From the NCBI GenBank assembly GCA_029256015.1, contig JAQSYQ010000002.1, positions 1 through 64,000 on the forward strand: 64,000 nt of DNA. Direction: 5' to 3'. The notes under the pieces were generated by a model. The model ran no database searches and was not told where the DNA came from. It saw only the letters and a list, made by a program, of their open reading frames with translations. Every line of letters starts with the position of its first letter. The first letter of the stretch is position 1. Of the stretch, positions 1 to 8,704 are shown one piece after another. Position numbers and translations under genes: made by a program. The stretch is from Gammaproteobacteria bacterium (GTDB taxonomy: Bacteria; Pseudomonadota; Gammaproteobacteria; Francisellales; CACEW01).

Positions 1-21
1 AGCGCAGGGATGCGCTTATCA

Positions 22-164
22 GGCACACTGAAATGGACTTCCACTGTGCCGGTACTTAAGCTTGAGCGAAGCCTTTTCAAGGAGAAGCCTGTGCAGGGCA
101 GGCATTTTTGCCTACTTTTGTTGCAGTACAAAAGTAGGGGCAAGGTTGCAGGACGAAATCCTGC
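22..164. repeat. Cluster of short palindromes at the left edge
   Basis: This gene-poor stretch carries stacked hairpins: GGCACA/TGTGCC at 22-27 and 45-50, AGGCA-tttt-TGCCT at 100-113, CCTACTTTTG/CAAAAGTAGG at 111-120 and 129-138 with an 8-nt loop, and GCAGGA-cgaaa-TCCTGC at 148-164. The AGGCA and CCTACTTTTG hairpins overlap, so they are mutually exclusive. The arrangement resembles repetitive extragenic palindromes. A 64-codon frame crosses it but has no ribosome binding site and no protein-like features, so I do not call a gene in 1-236. Confidence 0.55.
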
Positions 165-236
165 TATAAAGAAATTATGGCTTCTGCTTAAAATAAAGAA
201 TTAATATACAATAGAGTAAAACAGCGAGGATTTGCG

Positions 237-1169
237 ATGAGCTCCCCACAAATAATCATAGTTGGCGCCGGAGTAATAGGTTTAAGTACAGGTATTACCT
301 TGCTTGAAGGCGGTTTTACTAATGTAGAGATTGTCAGCCAAGCTGTTTCTCCAGATACGACCTCTGATATCGCTGCTGCGATATGGCGGCCGACTCATGT
401 GCATAGTGAGCATTTATTAAAGTTTTGTGAAGCCAGTCTTGAAAAGCTAAAAGCCTTAAGTGAAATCAAATCTTCCGGAGTGAAATATGTAACTCGCACT
501 GAATTTTACCGGGAATTTAAAGAGCCTGTTTGGCATGGTTTGCTTGAAAAAACCAAGCCTGCCATCAAAAAACCTAAGCAGTACGAACATGAGATAAGTT
601 ATAAGGTTCCTTTAATGGATACCAGCATTTATATGAATTACTTGATGGAAACTTTCAAAAAACTGGGTGGAAAGCTCAGCAAGCAAAAAATTAATTCTTT
701 GCAGGACATTAAGGCCGAGGTCATTGTTAACTGTACTGGCCTTGGGGCTAAGGAATGTGCTACTGATTCAAGTTTGTATCCTATTCAAGGGCAAGTAGTT
801 GTGGTTGAGAGGCCGGCAAGATTAACGGCTAGTATTGCTGCGCCTGAGGACTTTATTTATATTATTTCTCGAAATAAAGACTGTATCGTCGGGGGCACGG
901 CTGAGGCGAATAACTGGCAGACCAAGCCCGATTTAAAACTAGCCAAGACCCTCATTCAAAGGGCTTCAGAGCTTTGTCCGGCTATAGCCAAGCAAAAAGT
1001 GATTAAGCACAAAGTAGGCTTGAGACCGGGAAGGCTAAGCATTCGCTTGGAAAGCGAATGGGACGCTGAGGGAAATTTGCTGATTCACAACTATGGACAT
1101 GGTGGAGCAGGCCACAGTTTATCTTGGGGCTGCGCTAAAGCGGTTTTAGAGTTAATTCTGTTCGGGTAG
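237..1169 (+). CDS. D-amino-acid oxidase-like FAD flavoprotein
   Basis: A 310-residue FAD-dependent oxidoreductase of the DAO family, predicted to oxidise D-amino acids to imino acids with hydrogen peroxide release. The N-terminus has the dinucleotide-binding motif VGAGVIGLST (residues 8-17). The C-terminal third has the D-amino-acid oxidase signatures VGLRPGR and HNYGHGGAGHSLSWGCA, the first carrying the arginine that in the family binds the substrate carboxylate. Length is slightly under the usual 340 or so residues. The start follows a gcgagg ribosome binding site. D-aspartate oxidase is an equally possible specificity. The gene stands alone between two palindromic repeats. Such oxidases are best known from eukaryotes and scattered bacteria, so horizontal acquisition is possible but not shown. 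Confidence 0.8.
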   Translation: MSSPQIIIVGAGVIGLSTGITLLEGGFTNVEIVSQAVSPDTTSDIAAAIWRPTHVHSEHLLKFCEASLEKLKALSEIKSSGVKYVTRTEFYREFKEPVWHGLLEKTKPAIKKPKQYEHEISYKVPLMDTSIYMNYLMETFKKLGGKLSKQKINSLQDIKAEVIVNCTGLGAKECATDSSLYPIQGQVVVVERPARLTASIAAPEDFIYIISRNKDCIVGGTAEANNWQTKPDLKLAKTLIQRASELCPAIAKQKVIKHKVGLRPGRLSIRLESEWDAEGNLLIHNYGHGGAGHSLSWGCAKAVLELILFG

Positions 1170-1180
1170 GATAAGGTTTT

Positions 1181-1253
1181 GTCATCCTGGGGCGTCGATA
1201 GGCGAACCGGGGATCCAAAAAGACCTGGATTCTCGATCAAGTCGAGAATGACA
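1181..1253. repeat. Intergenic palindromic repeats (two units)
   Basis: The first unit (1181-1216) matches the reverse complement of 9605-9640 at 32 of 36 positions. The second contains the hairpin ATTCTCGA-tcaag-TCGAGAAT (1229-1249), which has the same plan as ATCCCGGA-tcaag-TCCGGGAT at 27419-27439: the loop is identical and the stem bases change in pairs. It ends about 20 bp before the dihydroorotase start. These are members of a dispersed repetitive extragenic palindrome family. Confidence 0.75.
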
Positions 1254-1271
1254 AAGGGTGGGTGAGGCTAA

Positions 1272-2486
1272 ATGATTCTTATTAAAAATATTCAAACACT
1301 CGACGGCGAGCTTATTGATAAAGTCATCGAGTCCAATGAGCACTGTGAAATTGATGGAGCCGGACTTATCTTATTGCCGGCTGCCATCGATCCTCATGTG
1401 CATTTTCGCAGCCCTGGCCAGGAATATAAAGAAAACTGGATATCGGGCGCTCAAGCTTGCGTGCATGGAGGCTACACTCATGTATTTGATATGCCCAACA
1501 ATGTGCCGGCTTGTTCCACAGCAGAAAGGCTGAAAGATAAAGTTGCCCTCATTGAGCAGCAGCTAAAAGAAGCTGATATTCCGCTTCGATACAGTCTGTA
1601 TTTCGGTGCAGATCGCAAAACCTTAGACCAAATCCCTTTGGTAAAAGACGAAATTATCGGTGTGAAAATTTTTATGGGATCTAGCACCGGCGATCTTTTA
1701 ATGGATAAGGAAGAAGACCTGCGAAAAGCTTTTGAAATCTGCGGTAAGCACGATATTTTAGTGGCAGTCCATGCAGAAGATGAATGCATGATCAAACAAA
1801 GAATGCATGAGTTTCAGGATCAAAAAAACTTTAGAGTTCACTCTCAAATCAGAAGCCCGGAAGTCGCCGAAAAAGCCGTGAAGCAGGCCATCAGTCTTGC
1901 TAAAGAATATGGAACACGCCTTTATATTTTGCATGTCAGCACGATTAATGAGTTGAATCTGATTCGAGAAGCCAAGCAAGCCGGCGTCAAAGTTTACGCA
2001 GAAGCCTGCCCTCATCACCTTTTTATGACAGAAGAGGCCTTAGATACATTAGGCGCCAAAGCTCAAATGAACCCGCCTTTAAGGTCGCCCGAACATCAGG
2101 CTGCGCTCTGGCAAGCCTTACATGACGGCACTATCGATTGCATGGGTTCAGATCATGCCCCGCACAGTCTGGAAGAAAAATCTAAGCCATACGGCCAAGC
2201 TCCCTCGGGAGTGCCCAATATGGATACCAATTTGCCTTTGTTATTAAACGCTTATAACGAAGGCCGCTTAAGCCTAGCAAGAATAGTAGAGTTAACCCGA
2301 ACAAGGGCCCAGCAAATCTTTAGATTAGCTGACAATGAGGATTGGACTTTGGTAGATTTAAACAGAGCTCAAAAAGTAGAAGAGACCAAGCTTTATACCC
2401 GCTGCGGCTGGTCGCCTTATGCGGGATGGGAGCTTAAAGGTTGGCCTGCGTATACCGTGCTTAAAGGCAGGGTTTTTAAACGATAG
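1272..2486 (+). CDS. pyrC: Dihydroorotase
   Basis: A 404-residue class I dihydroorotase of the amidohydrolase superfamily. It cyclises carbamoyl-aspartate to dihydroorotate, step three of pyrimidine synthesis, in the cytoplasm. Visible metal-site elements are DPHVHF near residue 41, VKIFMGSS (probable carboxylated lysine) near 137, HAED near 167, ILHVS near 220 and the catalytic GSDHAPH near 295. Length fits the class I type rather than the shorter E. coli PyrC type. ATG follows a ggtgagg Shine-Dalgarno. The gene is monocistronic here; pyrBI and carAB are at other places in the window. The 3' end overlaps the convergent gene at 2476-2982 by 11 bp. Confidence 0.9.
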   Translation: MILIKNIQTLDGELIDKVIESNEHCEIDGAGLILLPAAIDPHVHFRSPGQEYKENWISGAQACVHGGYTHVFDMPNNVPACSTAERLKDKVALIEQQLKEADIPLRYSLYFGADRKTLDQIPLVKDEIIGVKIFMGSSTGDLLMDKEEDLRKAFEICGKHDILVAVHAEDECMIKQRMHEFQDQKNFRVHSQIRSPEVAEKAVKQAISLAKEYGTRLYILHVSTINELNLIREAKQAGVKVYAEACPHHLFMTEEALDTLGAKAQMNPPLRSPEHQAALWQALHDGTIDCMGSDHAPHSLEEKSKPYGQAPSGVPNMDTNLPLLLNAYNEGRLSLARIVELTRTRAQQIFRLADNEDWTLVDLNRAQKVEETKLYTRCGWSPYAGWELKGWPAYTVLKGRVFKR

Positions 2487-2982
2487 TGCAGCAACCGGCA
2501 ACTGATGACTTGCCTAGCAAACCATCGGTTTCCTTCGTTGTCTTTATTGGAGTCGATGTTGAGTCTGCCCTATTTGCAATGTAAGCAGGAACTTCAATTT
2601 TTTCTTTTCTTGCGCAATCAATCGCTAATTTTGCCAGGTGTCGATAAACTGTAGGTTTATTTATTGATGAATCTAATGCGAATTTTTTGGCGCCATACAC
2701 AGCTTCTCTATGAAGTTCATGTAAAGATTTAACCTTGGCGCTTTCGTTTAAATCGATGTTCTCAATCTCATCTATTTCCGCACTAAACTTTATTTTGTGA
2801 TCCCTGCGTATTTGGTCTAATGATACGAAACGGCAAAGTGCACAGCGATCTTCAAACGACATGCTTGGGTAATCTTTGGTGAAAATAAATATTTTTCTAT
2901 CGAAAGCCTGTGAAACAAAGTCATCATCGCCCAGCACATATTTTAATGAAGTATTTAAAGCCATTAACTTTTCTGAAAACAT
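2476..2982 (-). CDS. Orphan protein with a C-terminal CaaX-like box
   Basis: A 168-residue soluble protein I do not recognise. It has no signal peptide or membrane segment. Its last residues are GCCTIV, so the final four (CTIV) form a CaaX-type box, the signal that eukaryotic prenyltransferases modify and that some Legionella effectors use to reach host membranes. The valine at the X position is tolerated but not the best residue, so prenylation is only a possibility. A good ribosome binding site (agggag) precedes the ATG. The last codons overlap the end of pyrC on the other strand. Effector status is inference from the C-terminus and the genomic setting. Confidence 0.65.
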   Translation of the reverse strand: MFSEKLMALNTSLKYVLGDDDFVSQAFDRKIFIFTKDYPSMSFEDRCALCRFVSLDQIRRDHKIKFSAEIDEIENIDLNESAKVKSLHELHREAVYGAKKFALDSSINKPTVYRHLAKLAIDCARKEKIEVPAYIANRADSTSTPIKTTKETDGLLGKSSVAGCCTIV

Positions 2983-3062
2983 TCCATATCTCCCTATTAA
3001 GTCTAGGCTATCTTATCCAGCTTTTTGCTGAATTGAAACAAGGAATAAGGCTCTAATAATAG

Positions 3063-3404
3063 TCAATGCCTTGGGAAATTTGGTCTTGAATAGGGTATAG
3101 GTAAATGGTCGGATTGACCCTCAATCACTTGCTGAATTCTATTATAAAGCTGCTGTATAGAAGGCTTTGAAGGGTGCTTGTGAACCAGGCTATCCAATTG
3201 CTGAATTCGCTGTTCAACGCTAAGGGAATTGTTGCCTAAAATTTTATAAATTTCAGCCACTTGGCTTGGCACTCGGTACTGATTGCCATGGTCTTCAACT
3301 ACTTTACCGTTTCCAAAAATAGGGAACTTAGAGTCAACTTCCCATTGTAATGGGCTGCCGACTAGGAAACGTACCTGGTTTAATAAGCCGTCTGCTTGTC
3401 TCAT
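3063..3404 (-). CDS. Orphan hypothetical protein
   Basis: A 113-residue soluble protein of unknown function. The middle contains a probable helical stretch (residues about 48-95, SQVAEIYKILGNNSL onward, with a Lys/Gln/Leu-rich helix pair) and the C-terminus is Pro/Arg-rich. No signal peptide, membrane segment or recognisable catalytic motif is visible. The Shine-Dalgarno before the ATG is weak. It may be co-oriented with the CaaX-box gene downstream, 80 bp away, but I see no sign of coupling. It could be a lineage-specific effector or an uncharacterised cytoplasmic protein. Confidence 0.55.
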   Translation of the reverse strand: MRQADGLLNQVRFLVGSPLQWEVDSKFPIFGNGKVVEDHGNQYRVPSQVAEIYKILGNNSLSVEQRIQQLDSLVHKHPSKPSIQQLYNRIQQVIEGQSDHLPIPYSRPNFPRH

Positions 3405-3497
3405 GATCTGTCCAATTTTTTATTATTATGTCCTTTCATTTATTTATAGATAAGGAATGGAGAAATTACAATTTTTTCCTATAAAATCCTTCCTTTA

Positions 3498-3546
3498 ATA
3501 AAGGAGAGCAAGAGAGAATTGTAAATCTCGCCTGTCTCTCTTTTAT
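3498..3546. other. Hairpin in the divergent intergenic region
   Basis: ATAAAGGAGAG (3498-3508) can pair with CTCTCTTTTAT (3536-3546), giving 11 pairs with one G-U. It lies between the divergent gene start at 3404 and the efflux adaptor at 3631, so it may be regulatory rather than a terminator. No clear promoter could be assigned. Confidence 0.3.
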
Positions 3547-3630
3547 TCAATGGGGAAAAAACCCGAAATAAACTAGGCAAACCCATAAACTTTAGCTATT
3601 CTATTAAGATTCACTATTGAAGATAATTAT

Positions 3631-4734
3631 ATGAAAAAACGACTGATTATTGTTCTTAGCGTATTGTTTGTCCTATTTGGCGGGATTTTCGGCTACCACA
3701 TTTTTGTTAACTACGAAATCAATAAGTATTTGGCACATATGCAAATGCCGCCTGCGGCAGTATCAGTGGCGACGGCAAAGACTGAAACCTGGCAGCCTTC
3801 TATTTCAAGTGTAGGAACTTTGGCCGCAGTTCAGGGAGTGAATATCAGTCCTCAGGTTTCCGGCATTGTTAAAGAAATTGATTTCACTTCAGGCCAAATG
3901 GTGAAAAAAGGCCAGGTAATCATTAAGCTTGATACCGATGTGCTAAAAGCTCAGCTTCAAGGGGACATTGCTGCTCAAAAGCTGGCTCAATTAAACTATA
4001 ATCGAGATGCTCAGCTTCTTAAAGTGGGTGCAGTCGCAAGGTCTCAGGTGGATTCTGACCTTTCTACCTTGCAGCAGGACAAAGCCAATACCGAACAAAC
4101 CCAGCAAGAACTCAATCAGAAAATCATTACAGCGCCATTTTCAGGCAAATTAGGCATTCGTCAAATCAACTTAGGGCAGTATTTAAACCCCGGGGATACG
4201 ATTACTGACTTGCAGACAGTGGACCCTATTTACGTCAATTACTATGTTCCTCAACAGAATATCAGCCAATTAACAATAGGCCAGGACATCACTGTTACGG
4301 TTGGAACTTATCCTGGAGTTGTGTTTAAAGGCCAAATCAACGCTATCGATGCTGAAGTGAGCAATGACAATAAGAGCATCGCGGTCCAAGCCTTGATTAA
4401 AAATAGTGACCCTAAAAATATGCTCTATCCCGGCATGTTTGCAAGCGTGACCACTTTATTGCCACAGCAAGAAAGTGTTATCACCGTTCCGCAAATTGCC
4501 ATTTCCTACACCCTTTATGGCAATTCCGTATTCGTAGTGACCGATCAGAAAGATAAAGATGGCAAAACCACTAAAACTGCGAAAAGAGTTTATGTCACAA
4601 CGGGCGATCAGAGAGGCGATGAAGTTGCCATTACTCAGGGCATTAAATCAGGCGATGTGGTAGTGACAGACGGCCAAATCAAGCTGCAAGACGTTAACCC
4701 CATCATCATCGTGCCTTCTGTTTCTAGTAGTTAA
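3631..4734 (+). CDS. RND efflux periplasmic adaptor subunit
   Basis: A 367-residue membrane-fusion protein of the AcrA/MexE/HlyD type, bridging an inner-membrane RND pump to an outer-membrane channel. Residues 5-22 form one hydrophobic N-terminal anchor. The lipoyl/barrel-sandwich half-motifs are recognisable (SPQVSGIVKEIDFTSGQMVK and the later APFSGKLGIRQINLGQYLNP), flanking a Gln/Leu-rich helical hairpin around residues 105-165. A beta-barrel and membrane-proximal domain follow. It lacks a lipobox. The pump gene starts about 140 bp downstream, so the two form one unit. No TolC-like channel gene is present. The substrate cannot be told from sequence; MexE-type adaptors often serve drugs or solvents. 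Confidence 0.88.
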   Translation: MKKRLIIVLSVLFVLFGGIFGYHIFVNYEINKYLAHMQMPPAAVSVATAKTETWQPSISSVGTLAAVQGVNISPQVSGIVKEIDFTSGQMVKKGQVIIKLDTDVLKAQLQGDIAAQKLAQLNYNRDAQLLKVGAVARSQVDSDLSTLQQDKANTEQTQQELNQKIITAPFSGKLGIRQINLGQYLNPGDTITDLQTVDPIYVNYYVPQQNISQLTIGQDITVTVGTYPGVVFKGQINAIDAEVSNDNKSIAVQALIKNSDPKNMLYPGMFASVTTLLPQQESVITVPQIAISYTLYGNSVFVVTDQKDKDGKTTKTAKRVYVTTGDQRGDEVAITQGIKSGDVVVTDGQIKLQDVNPIIIVPSVSSS

Positions 4735-4748
4735 TAAAAACTTAGACT

Positions 4749-4799
4749 GGTTCCGATTCAAGCTCCAGATTAGACTGAGGCGCGCGAATATCGGGAACC
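4749..4799 (+). other. Hairpin between adaptor and pump genes
   Basis: GGTTCCGAT (4749-4757) faces ATCGGGAACC (4790-4799), pairing with a single bulged base. It lies in the 139-bp gap between the efflux adaptor stop and the pump start. It could tune the adaptor-to-pump expression ratio or be a decayed repeat. No U-tract follows, so it is not a normal terminator. Confidence 0.3.
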
Positions 4800-4873
4800 G
4801 GACGATAAAGAAATACATGAGGAACGCGCGATATGAAGCGCAACGAAAGTATAACGCAGAGATGGAATCGGAA

Positions 4874-7800
4874 ATGAAGTTTACTGATATTTTTATAAGG
4901 AAGCCCGTCCTTGCTTCAGTAGTAAGCCTGCTCATTCTCGTGCTGGGCTTGGCTTCTATTAGCAAATTGCCCTTGCGCCAATATCCTGAAATGCAGAACA
5001 CGACTATCACGGTCACTACGATTTATCCGGGTGCTAGTGCTGATGTGGTGCAAGGCTTTATTACCACACCTATGTCACAGTCTGTGGGAAGTGCTGACGG
5101 CATTGATTATTTAGAAGCAACCAGCGCGGCCGGCTCAAGCACAATTACCGCCCATATTAAGTTAAACTACGATCCTAATGCGGCCTTAACCAATATTACA
5201 GGTAAGGTTGACTCGGTATTGGACCAATTGCCACCTGGCAGCCAATCCCCAACTATTACCAAAGAAACCGGCCAAAGTTTCCCCGATTTGATCATGGGCT
5301 TTACCGCGAATACCATGACTCCAGAACAAATCACCGCTTATATCCAAAACGTGGTGATCCCTAAGTTAAATAGTGTGGGCGGAATTTCCAACGTAGTGGT
5401 TTATGGTGCTAAAACCTATGCCATGAGAATTTGGTTGGATCCTAATAAAATGGCATTGCTTGGGGTCACTCCGCAGGATATACAGACTGCTTTGCAGAAC
5501 AATAATATCCAATCCGCTCCGGGTCAGCTAAAACAGCCTTACCTTTATACTGACTTACAGGCAGAAACCGATTTACATACGGCTGACCAGTTTAACAATA
5601 TGGTGGTGAAAAATGCCGGCAACCATATCATTAGAATTCAAGATATCGGCCATGCTGAGCTGGGCGCGCAAGACTATGATTCCCAAGTTTACTACAATGG
5701 TAATCAAGCCGTATTTGCCGGAATCCAATCTGCTCCCGACGCTAACCCCTTAAGCGTAGTGAATGGAGTGATTAAAGCTTTGCCTGAGATAGAAGCCAGT
5801 TTCCCTCCTGGATTAAAGGCAGAAGTGGTCCATGACTCAACTCAATATATCCGGGCTTCCATTAAAGAAGTAATCGAGACCATTATTGAAGCAACGCTTA
5901 TTGTTATTGTGATCATTTACTTGTTTTTAGGGTCTTTGCGGGCCGTACTTATTCCGGTTGTGGCCATTCCTTTGTCGTTAATCGGCGTCTGCTTTTTAAT
6001 GATGGCAATGGGCTTTTCCCTCAACCTTTTGACTTTGCTTGCAATGGTATTGGCGATTGGCCTTGTCGTGGATGATGCCATTGTTGTATTGGAAAATATC
6101 TACCGGCATGTAGAAGAAGGCCTAACGCCATTTCAGGCTGCCATTAAGGGTGCCAGAGAAATTGCCGGCCCTGTGATGGTGATGACTACCACCTTGGCTG
6201 CTGTATTTGCGCCTATTGGCTTTATCGGCGGATTAACAGGGGCTTTATTCGGTGAGTTTGCCTTCACGCTAGCGGCTGCTGTGATTATTTCAGGAATCGT
6301 GGCTTTAACCTTTTCCCCCATGCTTTGCTCAAAAGTCATTAATGCGGACTTGCTGCAAAAACCTTTTATCCAAAAAATTGATAAAGTTTTCCATAGTTTG
6401 AAAATACGCTATCACAGGCGCTTGAATGCAGTTTTAAACTATCGACCTTTAGTTTTGATTGTAGCGGCAGTGGTGCTTACAAGCTGTTATTTCCTTTTCT
6501 CAGGAGCCCAAAAAGAATTGGCTCCAACAGAAGACCAGGGCTTTATCGGTTTATTTGCTACTGCACCAAGCTCAGCTAACTTAGCCTATGTGCAAAAATA
6601 TAATGCCGGCTTACAAGCTGTGTTCAATAGCTTCCCTGAAATGGACCACAGCTTTCTTGTAGATGGAATGCAGGGGCCTAACACCGTATTTGGTGGGATG
6701 ATTTTAAAGAACTGGAGTGAGCGCAAGCGTTCGCAAATGGAAATTGCTCCTTTAATGCAGAATCAGTTAAACAATATTCCTGGTTTGCAAGCTTATGGTT
6801 TCCAAATGCCGCCCTTACCCGGAGTGGATTTTGGTTTGCCTTTGCAGTTTGTAGTGACCACGACAGAAAGCCAGCAGGCCCTCTATCAGGTGATGCAAGA
6901 TTTTGAAGCCAAAGCCCAAGCAAGTGGCATGTTCTTATTCCTAAACAGCTCCTTGCGCTTTGATAAACCGCAGGTCCAAATTGTGGTGGATCAGGATAAA
7001 GCGGCTGCTTTAGGGATTCAGATGTCTGAAATTTCTTCTGCGCTAAATACTATGTTTGGCGGCAATTTAGTGAATTACTTTAGCCAAAGCGGCTATAGCT
7101 ATCAGGTTATTCCGCAAGTTCCTGATGACTGGAGGCGCAATGTTCAGCAGTTGCAAACCGTGAATATCGCTACTGCTAATGGCGAAATGGTGCCTTTATC
7201 GACCATAGTCAGCTTTAACAATACGACTGAGCCTTCTTCTTTATATCAGTTCCAGCAGCTTAATGCGGCGACTTTGGAAGGTATGTTAAAACCAGGCATC
7301 AGTATGGGCCAAGGTTTGAGTTATCTGCAAAATCTGGCAAGCCAAACCTTGCCGCAAAGCATGTCAGTCAACTACTCGGGCCAGTCTCGTCAATTTATGC
7401 AAGAAGGCGATGTATTACTCTACGCCTTCTTGCTGGCCATTATCATTATTTTCTTGGTACTGTCCGCCCAGTTTGAAAGCTTCAAAGACCCTTTAATTGT
7501 ACTAGTCAGCGTGCCTATGTCCATCTGCGGCGCTTTAATTCCTCTGTTTCTTGGATTGGCTACCATCAATATTTATACGGAAATCGGCTTGATTACATTG
7601 ATTGGCTTAATCAGTAAGCACGGTATCTTAATGGTGGAGTTTGCTAACCGCTTGCAAGAGGAAAAAGGACTCTCCATTCGAGAAGCCATTGAAGAAGCAG
7701 CGGCTACAAGGCTTCGACCTATTTTGATGACTACCTTCTGTATGGTATTCGGCATCTTGCCTTTATTGCTGGCAAGAGGAGCGGGCGCGGTAAGCCGATT

Positions 7801-7954
7801 TGACGTAGGTCTTGTGATTACCGCTGGGATGATTATCGGAACCTGCTTTACCTTGTTTGTGGTCCCTGCCATCTACACCTATATCGCCGAAGACCGAGTT
7901 GAAGCACTTCGTAAAAAAGCTGAAAAGCAGGTTATGCCAAGCGATAACACATAA
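4874..7954 (+). CDS. RND multidrug efflux permease (AcrB/MexF family)
   Basis: An inner-membrane proton-driven pump of about 1026 residues. The N-terminus KFTDIFIRKPVLASVV is the usual RND start, followed by TM1, a large periplasmic porter loop, the TM2-TM6 block, a second porter loop and the last TM block. The proton-relay aspartate pair is present in IGLVVDDAIVVLEN near residue 400, and the second repeat has the usual GLITLIGLISKHGILMVEF segment. I chose the ATG at 4874 by family alignment; the frame also has ATGs at 4862 and 4817, which would add 4 or 19 residues lacking similarity to the family. It pairs with the adaptor upstream. The 3' end lies 3 bp from the convergent vapC stop. Confidence 0.9.
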   Translation: MKFTDIFIRKPVLASVVSLLILVLGLASISKLPLRQYPEMQNTTITVTTIYPGASADVVQGFITTPMSQSVGSADGIDYLEATSAAGSSTITAHIKLNYDPNAALTNITGKVDSVLDQLPPGSQSPTITKETGQSFPDLIMGFTANTMTPEQITAYIQNVVIPKLNSVGGISNVVVYGAKTYAMRIWLDPNKMALLGVTPQDIQTALQNNNIQSAPGQLKQPYLYTDLQAETDLHTADQFNNMVVKNAGNHIIRIQDIGHAELGAQDYDSQVYYNGNQAVFAGIQSAPDANPLSVVNGVIKALPEIEASFPPGLKAEVVHDSTQYIRASIKEVIETIIEATLIVIVIIYLFLGSLRAVLIPVVAIPLSLIGVCFLMMAMGFSLNLLTLLAMVLAIGLVVDDAIVVLENIYRHVEEGLTPFQAAIKGAREIAGPVMVMTTTLAAVFAPIGFIGGLTGALFGEFAFTLAAAVIISGIVALTFSPMLCSKVINADLLQKPFIQKIDKVFHSLKIRYHRRLNAVLNYRPLVLIVAAVVLTSCYFLFSGAQKELAPTEDQGFIGLFATAPSSANLAYVQKYNAGLQAVFNSFPEMDHSFLVDGMQGPNTVFGGMILKNWSERKRSQMEIAPLMQNQLNNIPGLQAYGFQMPPLPGVDFGLPLQFVVTTTESQQALYQVMQDFEAKAQASGMFLFLNSSLRFDKPQVQIVVDQDKAAALGIQMSEISSALNTMFGGNLVNYFSQSGYSYQVIPQVPDDWRRNVQQLQTVNIATANGEMVPLSTIVSFNNTTEPSSLYQFQQLNAATLEGMLKPGISMGQGLSYLQNLASQTLPQSMSVNYSGQSRQFMQEGDVLLYAFLLAIIIIFLVLSAQFESFKDPLIVLVSVPMSICGALIPLFLGLATINIYTEIGLITLIGLISKHGILMVEFANRLQEEKGLSIREAIEEAAATRLRPILMTTFCMVFGILPLLLARGAGAVSRFDVGLVITAGMIIGTCFTLFVVPAIYTYIAEDRVEALRKKAEKQVMPSDNT

Positions 7955-7957
7955 CAG

Positions 7958-8371
7958 TCATTTTGACCAATCTGCAAGTTTTATATAATGTTTTAGTTTG
8001 TAGAAAGCTTGATCATTAGTCACTAGAGTGCAGCCGGTAGTTACAGCGTGAGCTGCAATTAGCATGTCCATCGCGCCAAGAGGCGTACCATCAGCTTCCG
8101 CTTGAGTACGTAGTTTTGCATACCATTCGCCTGCCTCTGAATCCCATGGGAGAATATCAACTCGCAGTAAAAATTCATTTACAGCTATTTCTAGATTTTT
8201 GGCGTTTTTTTTCTTAGCAAGTCCAAATAAAAGCTCAGCCTGAGTAATGCTTGAAATACAAATAGTTTCCTGCGAGTTCTTTAAAAGGTTTTTACGTATT
8301 GTTGGATAAGTGCCTTTAATAATATAGCTCGCTATGTTTGTATCTAGCATATAGCTTTTTGAGATACTCAT
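7958..8371 (-). CDS. vapC: VapC-type PIN-domain toxin
   Basis: A 137-residue PIN-domain ribonuclease, the toxin of a type II toxin-antitoxin pair. The four acidic positions of the family are visible: D in YMLDTNIASY (near residue 9), E in TQAELLFG (near 45), D in GAMDMLIAAHA (near 101) and D in LVTNDQAFY (near 119). Members cleave tRNA or rRNA targets. The start overlaps the vapB stop by one base, which is typical of translational coupling. The toxin is full length and looks active. Promoter and operator lie upstream of vapB. Confidence 0.88.
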   Translation of the reverse strand: MSISKSYMLDTNIASYIIKGTYPTIRKNLLKNSQETICISSITQAELLFGLAKKKNAKNLEIAVNEFLLRVDILPWDSEAGEWYAKLRTQAEADGTPLGAMDMLIAAHAVTTGCTLVTNDQAFYKLKHYIKLADWSK

Positions 8372-8613
8372 TAAAATAAGTCTCTTTTTTGATTAGGCAG
8401 GTGCTCACGATCCTCCATGAAATCGCTAGGTATTTGGGTGCTATCCATTAATTTGAAATAATCTTCCCAAGTACCGGGTTTGCGAGAAAGAATGATATCT
8501 CCGCTTTTGGGGTCGCGATGTATATAGACTTGTTTACAGTCAAATCTGAAATCAGCGGGCAATCTAACTGCCTGGCTTCGACCATTCATGAATATTTTTG
8601 CTACTTGATTCAT
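8371..8613 (-). CDS. vapB: VapB-type antitoxin
   Basis: An 80-residue AbrB/MazE-fold antitoxin. The N-terminal swapped-hairpin DNA-binding domain reads VAKIFMNGRSQAVRLPADF, a very typical VapB sequence; the C-terminal half (residues about 45-80) should wrap the toxin. I place the start at 8613, because an AAGGAGG Shine-Dalgarno sits six bases before it. The frame extends eight codons upstream but that would run through the operator. It is transcribed before vapC and presumably represses its own promoter through the perfect inverted repeat at 8626-8647. Confidence 0.85.
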   Translation of the reverse strand: MNQVAKIFMNGRSQAVRLPADFRFDCKQVYIHRDPKSGDIILSRKPGTWEDYFKLMDSTQIPSDFMEDREHLPNQKRDLF

Positions 8614-8625
8614 CTTATCCTCCTT

Positions 8626-8647
8626 GGTATATACCATAGTATATACC
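8626..8647 (-). promoter_or_regulatory. Predicted VapBC operator
   Basis: A perfect 9-bp inverted repeat, GGTATATAC-cata-GTATATACC, sits 12 bp upstream of the vapB start and next to its Shine-Dalgarno. Position and symmetry fit binding by the VapBC complex for autoregulation. Confidence 0.7.
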
Positions 8648-8676
8648 TTTTATGGGCGTACATCAAGTAACCCTTA

Positions 8677-8704
8677 TTGACTTTATTGTAAACTCGAATA
8701 CAAT
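8677..8704 (+). promoter_or_regulatory. Predicted sigma-70 promoter of the SRPBCC-marR operon
   Basis: A -35 element TTGACT (8677-8682) and a -10 element TACAAT (8699-8704) are separated by 16 bp. Transcription would start about 20 bp before the SRPBCC start codon, giving a very short leader. Confidence 0.6.

Noticed and set aside
10..204. 64-codon frame at the left edge
   Set aside because: It runs through stacked palindromes, has no ribosome binding site and reads like translated repeat DNA.
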